From positions 11,264,767 through 11,328,766 of the forward strand of contig CM063260.1 in assembly GCA_032158295.1 (NCBI GenBank): 64,000 bases of DNA, written 5' to 3'. Position numbers and translations under genes: made by a program. Numbering within the stretch: the stretch's first letter is position 1; each line of letters opens with the position of its first letter. Positions 33,476-44,779 of the stretch are shown here, piece by piece. This DNA comes from Pycnopodia helianthoides (Eukaryota > Echinodermata > Asteroidea > Forcipulatida > Asteriidae). Below the pieces are notes generated by a model that had not been told where the DNA came from, ran no database searches, and saw nothing but the letters and a program-made list of their open reading frames with translations.

Positions 33476-33859
33476 TTAAAGGAACATTACAGAATTAGTT
33501 TTTGCCAACAAAACAGTTGCTGGCAGTGTAAGCACTTTATTTATTCCACCATATACATAAACTGACAAACCTGTAGAAGTTTGAGATCGATCGGCCATCT
33601 GGGCCACGAGAAAATAGTGAAAACCCGATTACACATTTGCATGAAATCATATAGGTTCAACAAATGAATAAAACGCTCACTGAGCGATAAACTCCAATCG
33701 GAAAATTAGTTTATTCATTTCTCATCAAATATGGCATTTCAGACAGAAATATTTCAGGGGATGTTTTCTACTATCATCATCATTAGACCGTGTAAGTTTA
33801 ATGTAAATCTGTGATCAAAAGTATATTTTACAATTACCAATTCTTTAATGTTCCTTTAA
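33476..33859 (-). mobile_element. MITE family A
   Basis: TTAAAGGAACATTACAGAAT is at the left and TTTAATGTTCCTTTAA at the right. It is inverted relative to the copy at 24453, and all internal blocks are present. Confidence 0.88.
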
Positions 33860-33952
33860 GTGTGATTAAAACAAAAAGCACGTTTTTGTGCAATTGCTTC
33901 CAATGAACAACGAGGCCGTTTGAGCATTTTAATTGGTGCAACCATCCGAGTT

Positions 33953-34793
33953 TTAAGGTATTTTACAGGATGAGTAAAACTACCAAAATAGTTGCTGTAT
34001 TTTTAGTCTGAGAGATTACTGATTATAAAGTTCATACTATAGAACCAATTTGGGGGTATCCCTCTGAATTGAAGTTTTATTTCAGAAAACTGTAGCCTAT
34101 CTGAACGCAACTGCTGATTCAAAGATTACAAAATAGTGCAGCTCGTTTAATATGTTCCACACCCTTGAGAGAACATATTACCCCGTCACTTAGGGAACTT
34201 CATTGGCTACCAATTAGAGAACGAATCCCTTTTAAAATTGCTCTTCTAGTTTTTAAATGCTTGAACAAAACTACACCTCGTTATAGTACCACTTTACTGT
34301 CACATTACACTCCTCCACGATTTCTTCGGTCCACACTTGACATCACTCGCTTGAATGTTCCCCGAGCAAACAAAGTTCTAGGTCAAAAGGCCTTTAGTGT
34401 GGCTGGGCCAATGATTTGGAACAATCTCCCTACTGTCATTAGGGAATCTAATACTCTATCTGCTTTTCGTAAAGTCCTTAAGACTCACCTTTTTCCATGT
34501 TAATTTCTTTCTAGTGCGCTATGATCTTGATGGAATAGCGCCTTATAAATTTTAATTGTTATGTTATGTTATGATTGCGGTTGTTAAAACCAAAAATGAA
34601 GGACAAAGTATTTTCATGCTGAAAATTATGTTTAAAAAATAATTGTTGTCTCCGGACTAGCACGGCGGATTAGGCCTAAATTTTCACAGGTTTGTTATTT
34701 CATGTATAATGGTTGATCCCACAAAACATGAAAACTGCCTACGACTATTTTGTCAGCTCTACCAATCCTGTGTAGGCCTTATATACCTTTTTA
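33953..34793. mobile_element. Family B-like TTAA element split by a LINE fragment
   Basis: TTAAGGTATTTTACAGGATG is at the left and ATCCTGTGTAGGCCTTATATACCT then TTAA-like sequence at the right. GTTTTCATG/CATGTATAATGGTTG and TTCACAGGTTTGTTATTTC identify the family. The segment 34105-34565 is foreign. Confidence 0.55.
34105..34565 (+). mobile_element. 5'-truncated LINE, C-terminal end of reverse transcriptase ORF
   Basis: Translation from about 34105 gives RLQNSAARLICSTP, then LRELHWLPIRERIPFKIALL, then PRANKVLGQKAFSVAGPMIW and NLPTVIRESNTLSAFRKVLK, then a stop after KTHLFPC at 34503. RLQNSAARL, LHWLP...R..FK and W-N-LP with F-K-LKTHLF are the standard tail of non-LTR retrotransposon ORF2 proteins (Jockey/CR1/Rex1 group). 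AATAGCGCCTTATAAAT and a (TTATG)n tail end it. The frame is intact but lacks all catalytic parts, so it is a dead 5'-truncated insertion. Confidence 0.85.
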
Positions 34794-34916
34794 ACAAGGA
34801 TTAAGACCTCTTCGAAGCTATCACAACTGGGACTGAAACATGGCCGAAACTCTCGCTGAAGACACGGACACACAATTTTCAATACAAAACGCACATCGCA
34901 GGAGACCCAGAAGAGC

Positions 34917-35116
34917 AGGGTCTATTTTCGTAGAGCTGCTTAAGCACAAAAAGCAGCTAAGCACAACAAAATGTTATGCTTATACCGGAATAAGGTTACC
35001 GGCCAAACTACCATATCACATGTACAGGTTGTAACTGGTAACCTGCTTATTTCTGCTTAGCAGTCAATTGTTAAGCAATATTTTCTGCTTAAGTAGCTCT
35101 ATGAAATTGGGCCAAG
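34917..35116. mobile_element. MITE family I, best copy
   Basis: TTTTCGTAGAGCTGCTTAAG at the left faces CTTAAGTAGCTCTATGAAAT at the right. The inner parts pair ATAAGGTTACCGGCCAAACT with AACTGGTAACCTGCTTAT. The whole element is palindromic with no ORF. Confidence 0.75.
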
Positions 35117-35129
35117 AACTCTGCATGAG

Positions 35130-35555
35130 AAAACAACTCTTTTCTGTGAGTTCACAAATGAACTATTATGGCCTATCCCAACCCTACGCAAGCGTTTTAA
35201 AACTCTTCACGAAGCCATTGCACGGTTGTCAGATGTAGACGACGACAGCGTACATGTGTACAATGGAGTTTAGATAACCCCTTCTTAATTTGATAAATGC
35301 TTTCTTCCGTGCACATCTGCTCTATTCGTCATCTTGAATTTCAACCCTAATCAGAGTCAGTGACATAAATGCACCCAAGAAGATTGATCTTCGAGTTTAT
35401 CCCTTTCTTCAAATCAAAAAGGAGTTCCGTACTAACTGCTAGTTTAAGTTCCAACCCGCCTGTAGTATATAAGAAACTTTCATTTCACCCCCCGCCTCAA
35501 ACAAGCCTAAAAGCTACGAGGCAATAAGGCTACAAACAAGAATCGTATCAGGCGT
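35130..35555. other. Intergenic, nothing recognised
   Basis: No supported frame or repeat. Confidence 0.35.
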
Positions 35556-35559
35556 AAGG

Positions 35560-35770
35560 ATGTCTTCGAACATGCTCGATCGTGAAACCAGGCTTTCTGC
35601 TTCTTCCCGCCCATGTACTCTTGCTTTGCTGAGATGTAGAACAAAGAGCCATCCCAAAACAGCTTTATTTCACGTGCTGCATCTCTTTGGAACTCCTTGC
35701 CTAATTGGTGCGTGTTTTCCTCCACCCTACAATCTAGACTGTCTTAAGAGGAGTATCAAATCCTACCTTC
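35560..35770 (+). pseudogene. Degraded LINE reverse-transcriptase C-terminal fragment
   Basis: The frame gives TKSHPKTALFHVLHLFGTPC then PPPYNLDCLKRSIKSYLQLL. This resembles the last part of LINE ORF2 (F-x-R-x-x-x-x-W-N-x-LP, then FP-x-Y-x-L-x-x-FK-x-x-V-x-x-x-L), with the usual WN replaced. No upstream RT domain is present. The identification rests on this short pattern. Confidence 0.4.
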
Positions 35771-35879
35771 AGCTCCTCCGAGTTGTTTGCATCTTAATTG
35801 TTCTCTTCTTGTGGCCCCTTACCAAGAGAGGCTTTAAGCCTTGTTTGGGGGCGAACTTGTATTATTTTCTTTTTTAATT

Positions 35880-36930
35880 GAGGGAGCTATGAAACAGGCA
35901 AGGAGGTCGGAAGAGATATACAGTACTCGGGCAAAGGCTTCTAAAATTGCTCTGTGGTCCACGTCTCGGCAAAGCTACTTAGTGATGTATGGATGAGAAA
36001 AGATATAGGAAGCTGTATTTCAAGCGTCCTGATATGGGGGGAACCAAGTTGGATAGACTGGTGGAACATTTACCATCGGTCGGGCTCGAATTTGACACTG
36101 GACCGCAGGCCCGAGGCCAGTGATTTTAGCATTGGGCCAGTAAACACATGACCAGGCAAGTCCAACGGTCTTGTGTTTTTAATTCAATAACAATTCTTGT
36201 ACCTCACTCTACAATATCTTGAACAGAAACAAATTGTGTTCAAATGTTGACTTTGATTAAGGATTTGAAATATACTTAACACCCTTAAAGACAAACGAGA
36301 TAAATCTTCTTGTATATGTCTTAGTGCTTGTTCAATTAATTGCAAGTTAAACTGTGCAAGTAATTCTTTTCTCAGTTTGAATCTGGTCTTGTCATATTAT
36401 TTCTGGTCCAGTAAACATTCTGTGATACAAGTCCTGTGGTCTTGTGGATTCCCCCCACCCCAATTCGAGTACCCTACAGACTAATAGTGAGGAAGAAGTT
36501 GAAAACGATGAACCCAAGTCTTCATCAACCAGATTTAACAATACCCTTCTGTCGTTCCAATAATACAGATAGATTGATGGCAGGCAGATTAGCTCCAGCC
36601 CAAAGTGGCAACAGCAATTTTGTCAGTTGATCGTCGTACTTGGCTGAATTCTCACATCGAACGTATCAAATTATCTCGGTTTTGTGATGGCACTGGGATA
36701 AAAAGAAACCGTAATGTGCCATCAATCAGTTCCGTGCACGCAAATCCAGATTTTAAAACCATTGATTTAAAGAAGTGTTTGCTGGGAAATTGGAGCCACA
36801 TGAATGTAATTTTCATAATGTGGGTGTACGGGTAAAATAATTGCTCGGATAATCACCATCTGTAAATCTTCCAACTTTGAAGTATGACCTATCGTTCGTT
36901 TTGATTTTTTTTAGTTATAATGGTTATTTA
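35880..36930. other. Intergenic, nothing recognised
   Basis: Short frames only. A stretch near 36480-36560 translates to EEEVENDEPKSSSTRFNN in one frame and then meets stops. Not called. Confidence 0.35.
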
Positions 36931-36934
36931 TTTT

Positions 36935-37150
36935 TGTTGCAAAAACAAATCTACAAATCTTGTTTCAACAATTATTGTTGAAAATACTATAACAAATCCT
37001 GTTGCGACAAATCCTGTGGCAACAAACCTACAAATCCTGTTTCAACAAATCTTTTTGCAACAAATATTACAAAATCTTGTCGCGACAAATCTATTGTTTC
37101 AGCAAATATTGTTGCAATAAATAAAACAAATCTTGCTGCGACCAATCTGA
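36935..37150. repeat. Degenerate ACAAATCTTGTTGCAAC-type short tandem repeat
   Basis: Roughly ten imperfect units of ACAAATCCTG and TTGCAACAAAT, each carrying a small TTGTTGCAACAA dyad. Confidence 0.65.
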
Positions 37151-38330
37151 CATTTTGTAACAGGAATTATAAAAGGGGAAGTGGGTGATCGCATGCGAGC
37201 CCACTAATTACAAACCCCTAATCCAACAGCAATGATACCAAAATATGCCTTGGCCCTTTTTTTCGAAACCACTGCTTGGCTTGTAGGCTCCGACTTTTGT
37301 AGGCTAAGTCAGTTACATTATGAAAACGCACACTTTCGGTATACATGGCTTCGAGCAGGCGGAAGGCTTTATAGCCTTGGCCTCGAAAATACTTTGGCCA
37401 TAATAAAAAAAGACAGCAAAAGAGAGAGACAGAAAAAAGGAAGAACAAGCAAACATTTAAAGGGCAGTTGACATGACTTTTGAGAGTGACATCGAAGCAC
37501 TGGATGCTGTAAAGGCAGAGCTAGCTGCAAACATTTGCAGCTTGCAACCAGGAAGGTTCTGTACAACAATAAATAGGGAATGTTACATTCAACATAATAG
37601 GGGAAAAGCTTCCATTTTCAAGGGAGATTTTTCAAATGTGTTCATCAGAACATGGAAAGATTGGTTTGTTTTCTGGGGGAGCTTTCTGTGGAACCACGAG
37701 GGAGAGTTAATAGCTCTGGTAAGAGGAGGGGGGGACCAGGCCTGGAATGTCATGATCTTTGAGAGGGCAAGGCCATTTTGATTTTGCAAAGGGCACTTCC
37801 ATTGGAAAATATGAAAGTCTATGGGCACCTTTTGAAGGGGCATCTATAGGCCAAGACAGGGGGCAACGGAGACCATGGCCTCCGTGGCCTCCGTGTAATT
37901 CCAGGCCCGGGGGACTCAAACCTCGACCCCCATGCACCCAATCACCCCAACCCAAAATGGACAGGCATACCAAACCCAGTTTTGGGTTCCCATTCATAAG
38001 ACACCACAAAATTCGCATGGATTCCTTACATATACATTTCAAATATTTCACGTGTTTCCAACTCTTCTTTCAGTAAACTTCCAATAAGAGTAAACAACTC
38101 AATGGGTGTAGAATAACAGCGACGATTTGTAATTAGCCACATACTTTCAGTCGGATAGTAGGAAATCACTGCGTCTCAAGTAATAAATTGTCTGCAGTTG
38201 TTGTCACTATATTGTGTGTAGCATGTGTGATACTGACACTCGATCAACTAGAAACCATGGCAACAAATAACACATGCTGAATCCGATGTTGACTGCTCTA
38301 AGGCTCTTTCGTAAACATGCGACATCTCAA
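37150..38330. other. Intergenic, probable old repeat at 37750-38050
   Basis: Frames of about 100 codons on both strands overlap at 37473-38076 and cancel each other. TTTTGCAAAGGGCACTTCC and GGGCACCTTTTGAAGGGGC look like a high-copy repeat, but no second copy lies in this window. Confidence 0.3.
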
Positions 38331-38334
38331 ATAC

Positions 38335-38575
38335 ATGGTCTATATCAACATTATAGAGGAAGCTGTGTACTAAATCGTTTATTCAGTCGATCTGAACGAC
38401 TATTTCTCGACGTCTGTGGAATTTGAAGCTAAGTTGTCAACAGTTCATATTGCATTCAAAGAAATTGTAGTGTTATCAAACAGTTACCATTGCAGATTGT
38501 GTTTGTTTAAAAATGAACAGAATTCCCAGGACAGACAACAAACAAAAGCTTCAGACCCCCCCCCAAAGAAAAAGG
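38335..38575 (+). repeat. Family F repeat, copy 2
   Basis: ATAGAGGAAGCTGTGTACTA, TCAAAGAAATTGTAGTGTTA and GGACAGACAACAAACAAAAG with a C-run. It is co-linear with 33155-33400, and ACATGGTCTATA precedes both copies. Confidence 0.7.
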
Positions 38576-38718
38576 GGCCTAAAACAGCCAGTCTGATTTT
38601 CAGATGTGTATAGCCTATAATCTAGAACCATGCAATTTGGGGGGTGAAGTATTTCCCTCTGAAAATGAAGTTTTTATTCGAGAAAACTGTATCTGAAAAC
38701 CTTCAAAGCTTGCAACTT

Positions 38719-38986
38719 TTAAAGGCGAAGTAGGCCTTTATCTTTGGGTTTTTTAACCGTTCGATTGTTTTCATGCTATCGAAGTGAAGATAGATAAAAC
38801 CATCAACCTGCGAAAATTTCATTTCAAAAGGAGGTATAGGGTTTTTCTCTAAAACCATGTTCCTTAGAAGGGAATCGTTTCTCAAAGTGTTATATATTAT
38901 CAACAGCTGCTGCAGCAGTGCTTCTACCAAGTAAGTTTTTTATGGTCAACATTTTTTTAAATACCAAAGAGATACCCTCCCTTTAA
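38719..38986 (+). mobile_element. MITE family D
   Basis: TTAA plus AGGCGAAGTAGGCC is at the left and ATACCCTCCCT plus TTAA at the right. AACCGTTCGATTGTTTTCAT, TTCATTTCAAAAGGAGGTAT and ATTATCAACAGCTGCTGCAG mark the family. Confidence 0.75.
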
Positions 38987-39460
38987 CAGTGTCATCTCGG
39001 ATAGCGTATATTGTTGCATTGTTGCCAGTTAAAGGCATGGACACTATTTGTAATTATTCAAAACAATTGTTAGCATAAAAACTTACCTAGTAACAAGCAA
39101 TGGAGAGATGCTGATTGTATAAAACATTGTGAGAAACGGCTCCCTCTGAAGTAATAATGTAGTTTTTGAGAAAGAGGTAATTTCTCACTCAAAATTATGC
39201 ATCTGAAAGCACACAAAGTGATGCAACAAGGGTGTTTTTTTCTTCCATTATTCTCTTGCAACTTCGATGACCAAATGAGCCCAAATTTTCACAGGTTTGT
39301 TATTGTATGCATATGTTGGGATACACCAAGTGAGAATACTGGTCTTTGACAAATACCAAACGTGTCCAGTGCCTTCAAGTTTTTTAACCATGGAGGTACT
39401 TCATGCTTTAACGGTGTCATCTTGGATAGCGTATATTGTTGCATTGTTGCCAGTTAAAGG
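38986..39460. repeat. 51-bp direct repeat around a MITE
   Basis: Copies at 38986-39034 and 39410-39460 share GTGTCATCTCGGATAGCG and TATATTGTTGCATTGTTGCC, then AGTTAAAGG. They differ at about three positions. The first runs into family C and the second into family A. Confidence 0.8.
39029..39378 (+). mobile_element. MITE family C
   Basis: TTAA plus AGGCATGGACACTATTTG is at the left and ACGTGTCCAGTGCCT plus TCAA at the right. Inside are AACAATTGTTAGCATAAAAA, GTGAGAAACGGCTCCCTCTG and TTCACAGGTTTGTTATTG. A family with this end (AAAGGCACTGGACAC) is, to my knowledge, abundant in starfish. Confidence 0.82.
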
Positions 39461-39852
39461 AACATTACAGAATTGGTTTTTGCCAACAAAACAGTTGCTG
39501 GCAGTGTAAGCACTTTATGTAATCCACCATATACATAAACTGACAAACCCGTAGAAGTTTGAGATCGATCGGCCATCTGGGTCACGAGAAAATAGTGAAA
39601 AACCGATTACACATTTGCATGAAATCATATAGATTTAAAAAATGAATAAAAACGCTTACTGAGCTATAAACTCCAATCGGAAATTTAGTTTATTCATTTC
39701 TCATCAAATATGGCATTTCAGACAGAAATATTTCAAGGGATGTTTTCTACTATCATCATCATTAGACCGTGTAAGTTTAATGTAAATCTGTGATAAAAAA
39801 AGTATATTTTACATTTTTTCTTCTTCTTACCAATTCTGTAATGTCCCTTTAA
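39454..39852 (-). mobile_element. MITE family A
   Basis: CAGTTAAAGGAACATTACAG is at the left and CTGTAATGTCCCTTTAA at the right. Same orientation and blocks as 33476-33859. Confidence 0.88.
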
Positions 39853-40688
39853 GGGGTTTTCAAAACAAAATGCCACTTGTTCATATCACAGTTCATCCTA
39901 TACGTCGTGTAGTACCATTACAAACTTACACCGTGGTTTTAATGTTGCACCCATACTTGTTATTAAAAGGTTTATAATATCAAGTGTCAAAAAAAAAAAA
40001 AATGGAAACCAAATCCAAACAAAATACATAAATTCCAGTCAGGTTTTCGGTAAACACCGTGTAGACATGACATAGTTCCAGTTGCGCTGGTTCTGAAAGA
40101 CGTTTCGATAAGCATGCTCATCTAACGCACATTCTGAAAGAGTGCATCATACTTATGATTCTACTCACACAAAACCACATCGAAAATCCAAACAACATTT
40201 TAGGCCTTTTGTTCCTGAATTAGGACCCGAAGTAGAGGTCAAAGTAGAGCCGGTAAGAATTATAAGAAAAAAGGAAAACAAATCTGGACGAAATTAATAG
40301 GCGTTTTGGCTATGCCAGGCCGAAACCCCTAAAAATGAATTATGTTGACAAAGTAGCATATGCCTATACTTTGTATCATGGAGAATTTCCTTCTTCCATG
40401 CTTGTATTAATCAGTCATTTGACAGCTGTCCGATCTGACCGGCAAAACTTCCGTTACCTAAACTGATTGAGTGTGTATGGAAACAACTTCTTAGACCCAA
40501 GTTGGCCAACATTGCACACAAGGCAAAGACATTGACGAATGGCCGCCAATCTGACTCTTAACTCGGTATTTTGTCAAAATGTACAACACACACACGAAAC
40601 GCGATAAACAACTGCAGCATGCAAAGAATGAACACAAAGCACCTGCTAAAGATTCATTATATACGAGTCACAGCAAGCCTACACTCTG
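39853..40688. other. Intergenic, nothing recognised
   Basis: No supported ORF. A small palindrome at about 40378-40402 (CATGGAGAATTTCC facing TTCTTCCATG) belongs to a scattered motif discussed in the findings. Confidence 0.35.
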
Positions 40689-40689
40689 C

Positions 40690-40925
40690 TAAGTTGGGGT
40701 GGGGTGAGGGAGGGGGTGAGGGAGGGGTGAGGGAGGGGTGAGGGAGGGGGTGAAGGAGGGGTGAGGGAGGGGGTGAGGGAGGGGGTGAGGGAGGGGGTGA
40801 GGGAGGGGGTGAGGGAGGGGGTGAGGGAGGGGGTGAGGGAGGGGGTGAGGGAGGGGTGAGGGAGGGGTGAGGGAGCTCAGGGGTGATGGAGGGGGTGAGG
40901 AGGGGGTGAGGGAGGGGGTGGGGGG
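40690..40925. repeat. G-rich 12-bp minisatellite
   Basis: About eighteen units of GGGTGAGGGAGG, some with an extra G. The complement codes Pro/Ser-rich frames by chance. Regular G-runs of three to five make quadruplex formation on the plus strand likely. Confidence 0.88.
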
Positions 40926-41668
40926 AGCTGCCGCTCTGCACGACTCAATACTGGGGCTGTATGAGTAATATTGAAACAAGAATAAATACTTTTGGTTTTG
41001 CCCATGCACAAAGCACTAATAAAAAAAAATAGCCCTTTCTGTTTTCAGGGTTCTCACGTAGACTAATTCACATCAGTCACGACAAAACATACATTATAAA
41101 ATTTTTAATTTAAACTATTTTAAGGGGCTCACAATTTCGAAACAAGCGCCGTAACGGTCACAACGGTCTACACTATTGAATAAATATATACTAATGTACC
41201 TGAACATGATTTTTGCACAAGCCCTTTAAATAAAATCACTCAAATACAGAAAGTCTGCAGTTACATTTGCACAGTTCACTGGATTAGTTTGGCGCTCACA
41301 TTTTCCACGCACTCTGCTTACATGAAAACGGCCACGTATTTTTGTGGTTGAATGTTTTCATTCCACAGGAAACAAATCAACTTGACCGACCGCATTCTCC
41401 AGAAGATATCTACCTTTAAAGTGAAACTTCAGTGATAGGTCGACCTTGAACTGTCAGTGAAGAATAGAGGATGGACTTGCTTCGAAACATGATCCGGTCA
41501 CATACATTTCACATATTCAAAATGTACAACGCTTGCATGTGCCGTGGTCTATCGACTGGATAGAGCTGCCGTGCCTAGCTACATCCCTGGGGTCCACTTG
41601 TTGCCCTTGGGGTCTTGGACACATTAACCATTCCTTGTTCCTTCGTAATCGCTACTTTAAAGAGAAGG
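40926..41668. other. Intergenic, nothing recognised
   Basis: No supported gene or repeat. Confidence 0.35.
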
Positions 41669-42073
41669 TATAGACGATGTGACCTGTGACATCACATGTT
41701 TACAAAAGAGCCACAAAGCCTGGACTTCCTGCAGGCACGATTTGTACACAGCTCAATGGAAGAAGGCACATGCTTACAAAAGAGCCACAGAGCCTGGACT
41801 TCCTGCAGGCACGATTTGTACACAGCTCATTGGAAGAAGGCATAAAATCTTATATTTTATGGAGATTGCACTGTCTAATTCTTATCAACTTTTGATATGA
41901 TGAAAGGGGGCACATCTCAAAACTTGTCCAGCTTTTACTTTCAGAACTCTTGGTTTTATGTGGAAATTATGACATTCTTTTTCCCATAGGACCAGTGTAG
42001 TATCTTGCCTGCCAGAATACTCAAAGAATGTACAAGGTCACACTTATTGCAAACAAAGTTCGCATGGTCTATA
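41669..42073 (+). mobile_element. Family E element with internal duplication
   Basis: TATAGACGATGTGACCTG is at the left and CGCATGGTCTATA at the right. A 74-bp unit (ATGTTTACAAAAGAGCCAC to GAAGAAGGCAC) is duplicated in tandem at 41696-41769 and 41770-41843. The rest is nearly identical to 53514-53849. Confidence 0.82.
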
Positions 42074-42153
42074 CGATTGGTAATCAGTCACTCCAAACAA
42101 ATGTGTGGCAAGACAAACGAACTTGGTTTTAGAATTACAGCAACTTGCGATTT

Positions 42154-42548
42154 TGAAAGGAACATTACAGAATTGGTAAGAAAAAAACTTGTAAAATATA
42201 CTTTTTGATCACAGATTTACATAAAACTTACACGGTCTAATGATGATGATAGTAGAAAACATCCCTTGAAATATTTCCGTCTGAAATGCCATATTTGATG
42301 AGAAATGAATAAACTAATTTTCCGATTGGAGTTTATAGCTCAGTAAGCGTTTTTAATCATTTGTTAAATCTATATGATTTCATGCAAATGTGTAATCGGT
42401 TTTTCACTATTTTCTCGTGACCCAGATGGCCGACCGATATCAAACTTCTACAGGTTTGTCAGTTTATGTATATGGTGGATTACATAAAGTGCTTACACTG
42501 CCAGCAACCGTTTTGTTAGCAAAAACCAATTCTGTAATGTTTCTTTAA
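42154..42548 (+). mobile_element. MITE family A
   Basis: TTGAAAGGAACATTACAG is at the left, with a mutated TTAA, and CTGTAATGTTTCTTTAA at the right. Full internal blocks. It abuts a family D fragment at its right end. Confidence 0.85.
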
Positions 42549-42848
42549 GAAATATTTCAATTCAAAATATTGTGGATATGGAAAAAGATGTCAGGTTTTT
42601 ATCCCCAAAAATTTGAATCGGAGACAGAAACATTTCTCAGATTGTGTATTCCTTTTTAGAAAAGGGATTTTTCGTCATGCGTGGACATAACCGCTCCAGA
42701 TTTTTGGCGTTCTCTCAAAAACGCTTCCACCTTTTAAAATGAATTTTTTCACAGGTAATTTTGTATTGTATATATCTACATTTATATAGGATTAAAACAA
42801 TCAAACGATCACAAAAACCAAAGGTATATACTTTGCCTTTCAGTAGAA
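42549..42848 (-). mobile_element. MITE family D, truncated
   Basis: It starts inside the element at AATATTTCAATTCAAAATAT, continues through AACCGCTCCAGATTTTTGGC and ATTTATATAGGATTAAAACA, and ends AACCAAAGGTATATACTTTG then CCTTTC. Confidence 0.78.
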
Positions 42849-42849
42849 A

Positions 42850-43440
42850 GGCTTTGGTGCCACCATATTTAAAGGGTTTCACGGAAACTATACTGCCCTT
42901 GTGACTGTCACTATCACCATGGGGGTATCTCCATGCTGTCACTGTGACTGTCACCAAAGATTCATTAATTAAAAGTGTCAATCTCGTTCAAGCGAAAGAT
43001 ACAGGCCCACTACATTGGGCTGCTCACGTCGGCGTTCGTCGATGGTCTCACTATCTGTTTTCTTGCTCCACGCTCATACCACGGAGGTTTACATGTACAT
43101 TTCTACCTCCATGCTAATACGTGGCCAAGGTCAAGAAATGTATATAGGCCTAACATGTACATGAAATAATGTCAGGGATTGTACTGTACACACTAAGCTT
43201 ATTATACCATAGGCCTAGATGTTGCATGTGCCACTGTGGATGAGATTTATACTATTTATAGAAACATGGTCTGTGGGGGGGGGGGGGGTACTCAAAGGAA
43301 AGCCACGATGATGCATTTGTACATAGGTCTTCTTGTGGTGTATGTGTATATACCATCAGACGATAATACCATGGAGCTATATGATAATACACACCCTTTC
43401 TCGGTGCTAAGTTTATAAGACAACAAGATTTACTTGGCTC
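42850..43440. other. Intergenic, G-run at 43276
   Basis: GTGACTGTCAC occurs twice around 42900-42955 and forms a small inverted repeat. No gene. Confidence 0.35.
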
Positions 43441-43782
43441 TTAAAGGCCCTGTACACTATTGGTAAGATCGAAAAACACAATGTTCACAGATTCACACAT
43501 AACTTACATGATTTAAAGTAAGTAATGGTAGAAAGGGTTCCTTAAAATATGTCTGCCTAAAGTGCTATCGTTTCTGAAAAACGAGTAAAACAATAGTAAT
43601 TATCGCGCGCGATAATTTGAAAAAACAGAAAACACATAAGATCTCTTTTCACTATTTTCTCGTGACCTCGATGACCAATTGAGCTCAAACTTTCACAGGT
43701 TTGTTTGTTCATACATATGTTTAATCACACAAAATGTGGACACTGATTTTGAGCCGTTACCAAAAGTGTACAATACCTTTAA
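43441..43782 (+). mobile_element. MITE family B, copy 3
   Basis: TTAA plus AGGCCCTGTACACTATTGG is at the left and AGTGTACAATACCT plus TTAA at the right. It is inverted relative to copies 1 and 2. Confidence 0.88.
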
Positions 43783-43904
43783 GTATGCAGTTGGAAGCCG
43801 CAACGACACAAGACAGTATTTCCCTTAAGGGTTTTTGTACATTGTACATGTGCATGTCACTGACACCATAACGTACTGTACATGTATGTAGCACACATAC
43901 CCAG

Positions 43905-44775
43905 CCAGCATGTCCGAGTTGCCCCCACCTTGTGTTTTGGCGACCTTCTGGGCCATGTTGGTTTCCAGTGGGTACGTTCGGTGGGTCTGATTGTGGGATT
44001 TTGGTGGGCTGTAAGAAATGGGTTTGATGAGAGTTGCCTAGCTGGGACCCATGTGGGATGTGATTGGGCAAGATGGGTTATTTCAGTAAGAGGACACGAT
44101 ATAAGTGGGCTGCCCCGTGCGGAACCTAATAAGGAATAAATGTGGGATTTCACTGGGCTGTATATGCTCTATGATCCCATCTATCCCCTCCTCATTTCAG
44201 CAGGGTTTGAGGAACAAGGGATAACAAACCCTTTTTTAGCCCAGTTTGAGGAACACGGGATAAAAAATCTACCACTTCCTCTTTCAGCTGTGTTTGAGCA
44301 TAGGGATAAATACAAATATTTCCCCTTACTTAAATTATTTCCATCGACCCACAAACAGACTATTTTATTTTATTTATTTATTTATTTATTTTTTTTTTTT
44401 GGGGGGGGGGGGTCAGCTTTCCCAGTATTGAAGCAGACTTTGTCATTAAACGATGTGCGTTTTATTAAATTCAATATTATGATGCAATAATGTTTTGGAG
44501 TATAACATTTGTGACAACTTGTTTTGCCAACAATATGGTATAAAAAACAAAAACAAAACCAAAACACACACACATTCACAAAGAAACTAGCTTGGTCCCA
44601 TTATAACACCCATTTTAGACCCATGCCAAACCCGAGTGGGACCCTCCTTTTCAGCCCAGGGGCAAGCCCAGTTCGGACCCCATATAGGCAACCCAATTAA
44701 GGCCCACTTTGTAGCCCACAGTGGGCACACCTGGTAGCCCAGAATTGGCCTAACTGGGGCCCCACTTCGAACTAT
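43905..44775. repeat. Two degenerate TGGGC arrays in opposite orientation
   Basis: 43905-44160 is rich in GTGGG, TGGGCTG and GGGTTT at roughly 18-base intervals. 44590-44775 is rich in the complements CCCAC, AGCCCA and ACCCATG. The 430 bases between include (TTTA)n (44366-44390) and a G-run (44400-44412). The pattern resembles an old foldback element. Confidence 0.45.
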
Positions 44776-44779
44776 TGGC

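Noticed and set aside
36935..37150. CRISPR-like array
   Set aside because: Units are short, degenerate and lack regular unique spacers; the window is eukaryotic.
40657..41009. Pro/Ser-rich frames on the minus strand
   Set aside because: Produced by the G-rich 12-bp minisatellite.
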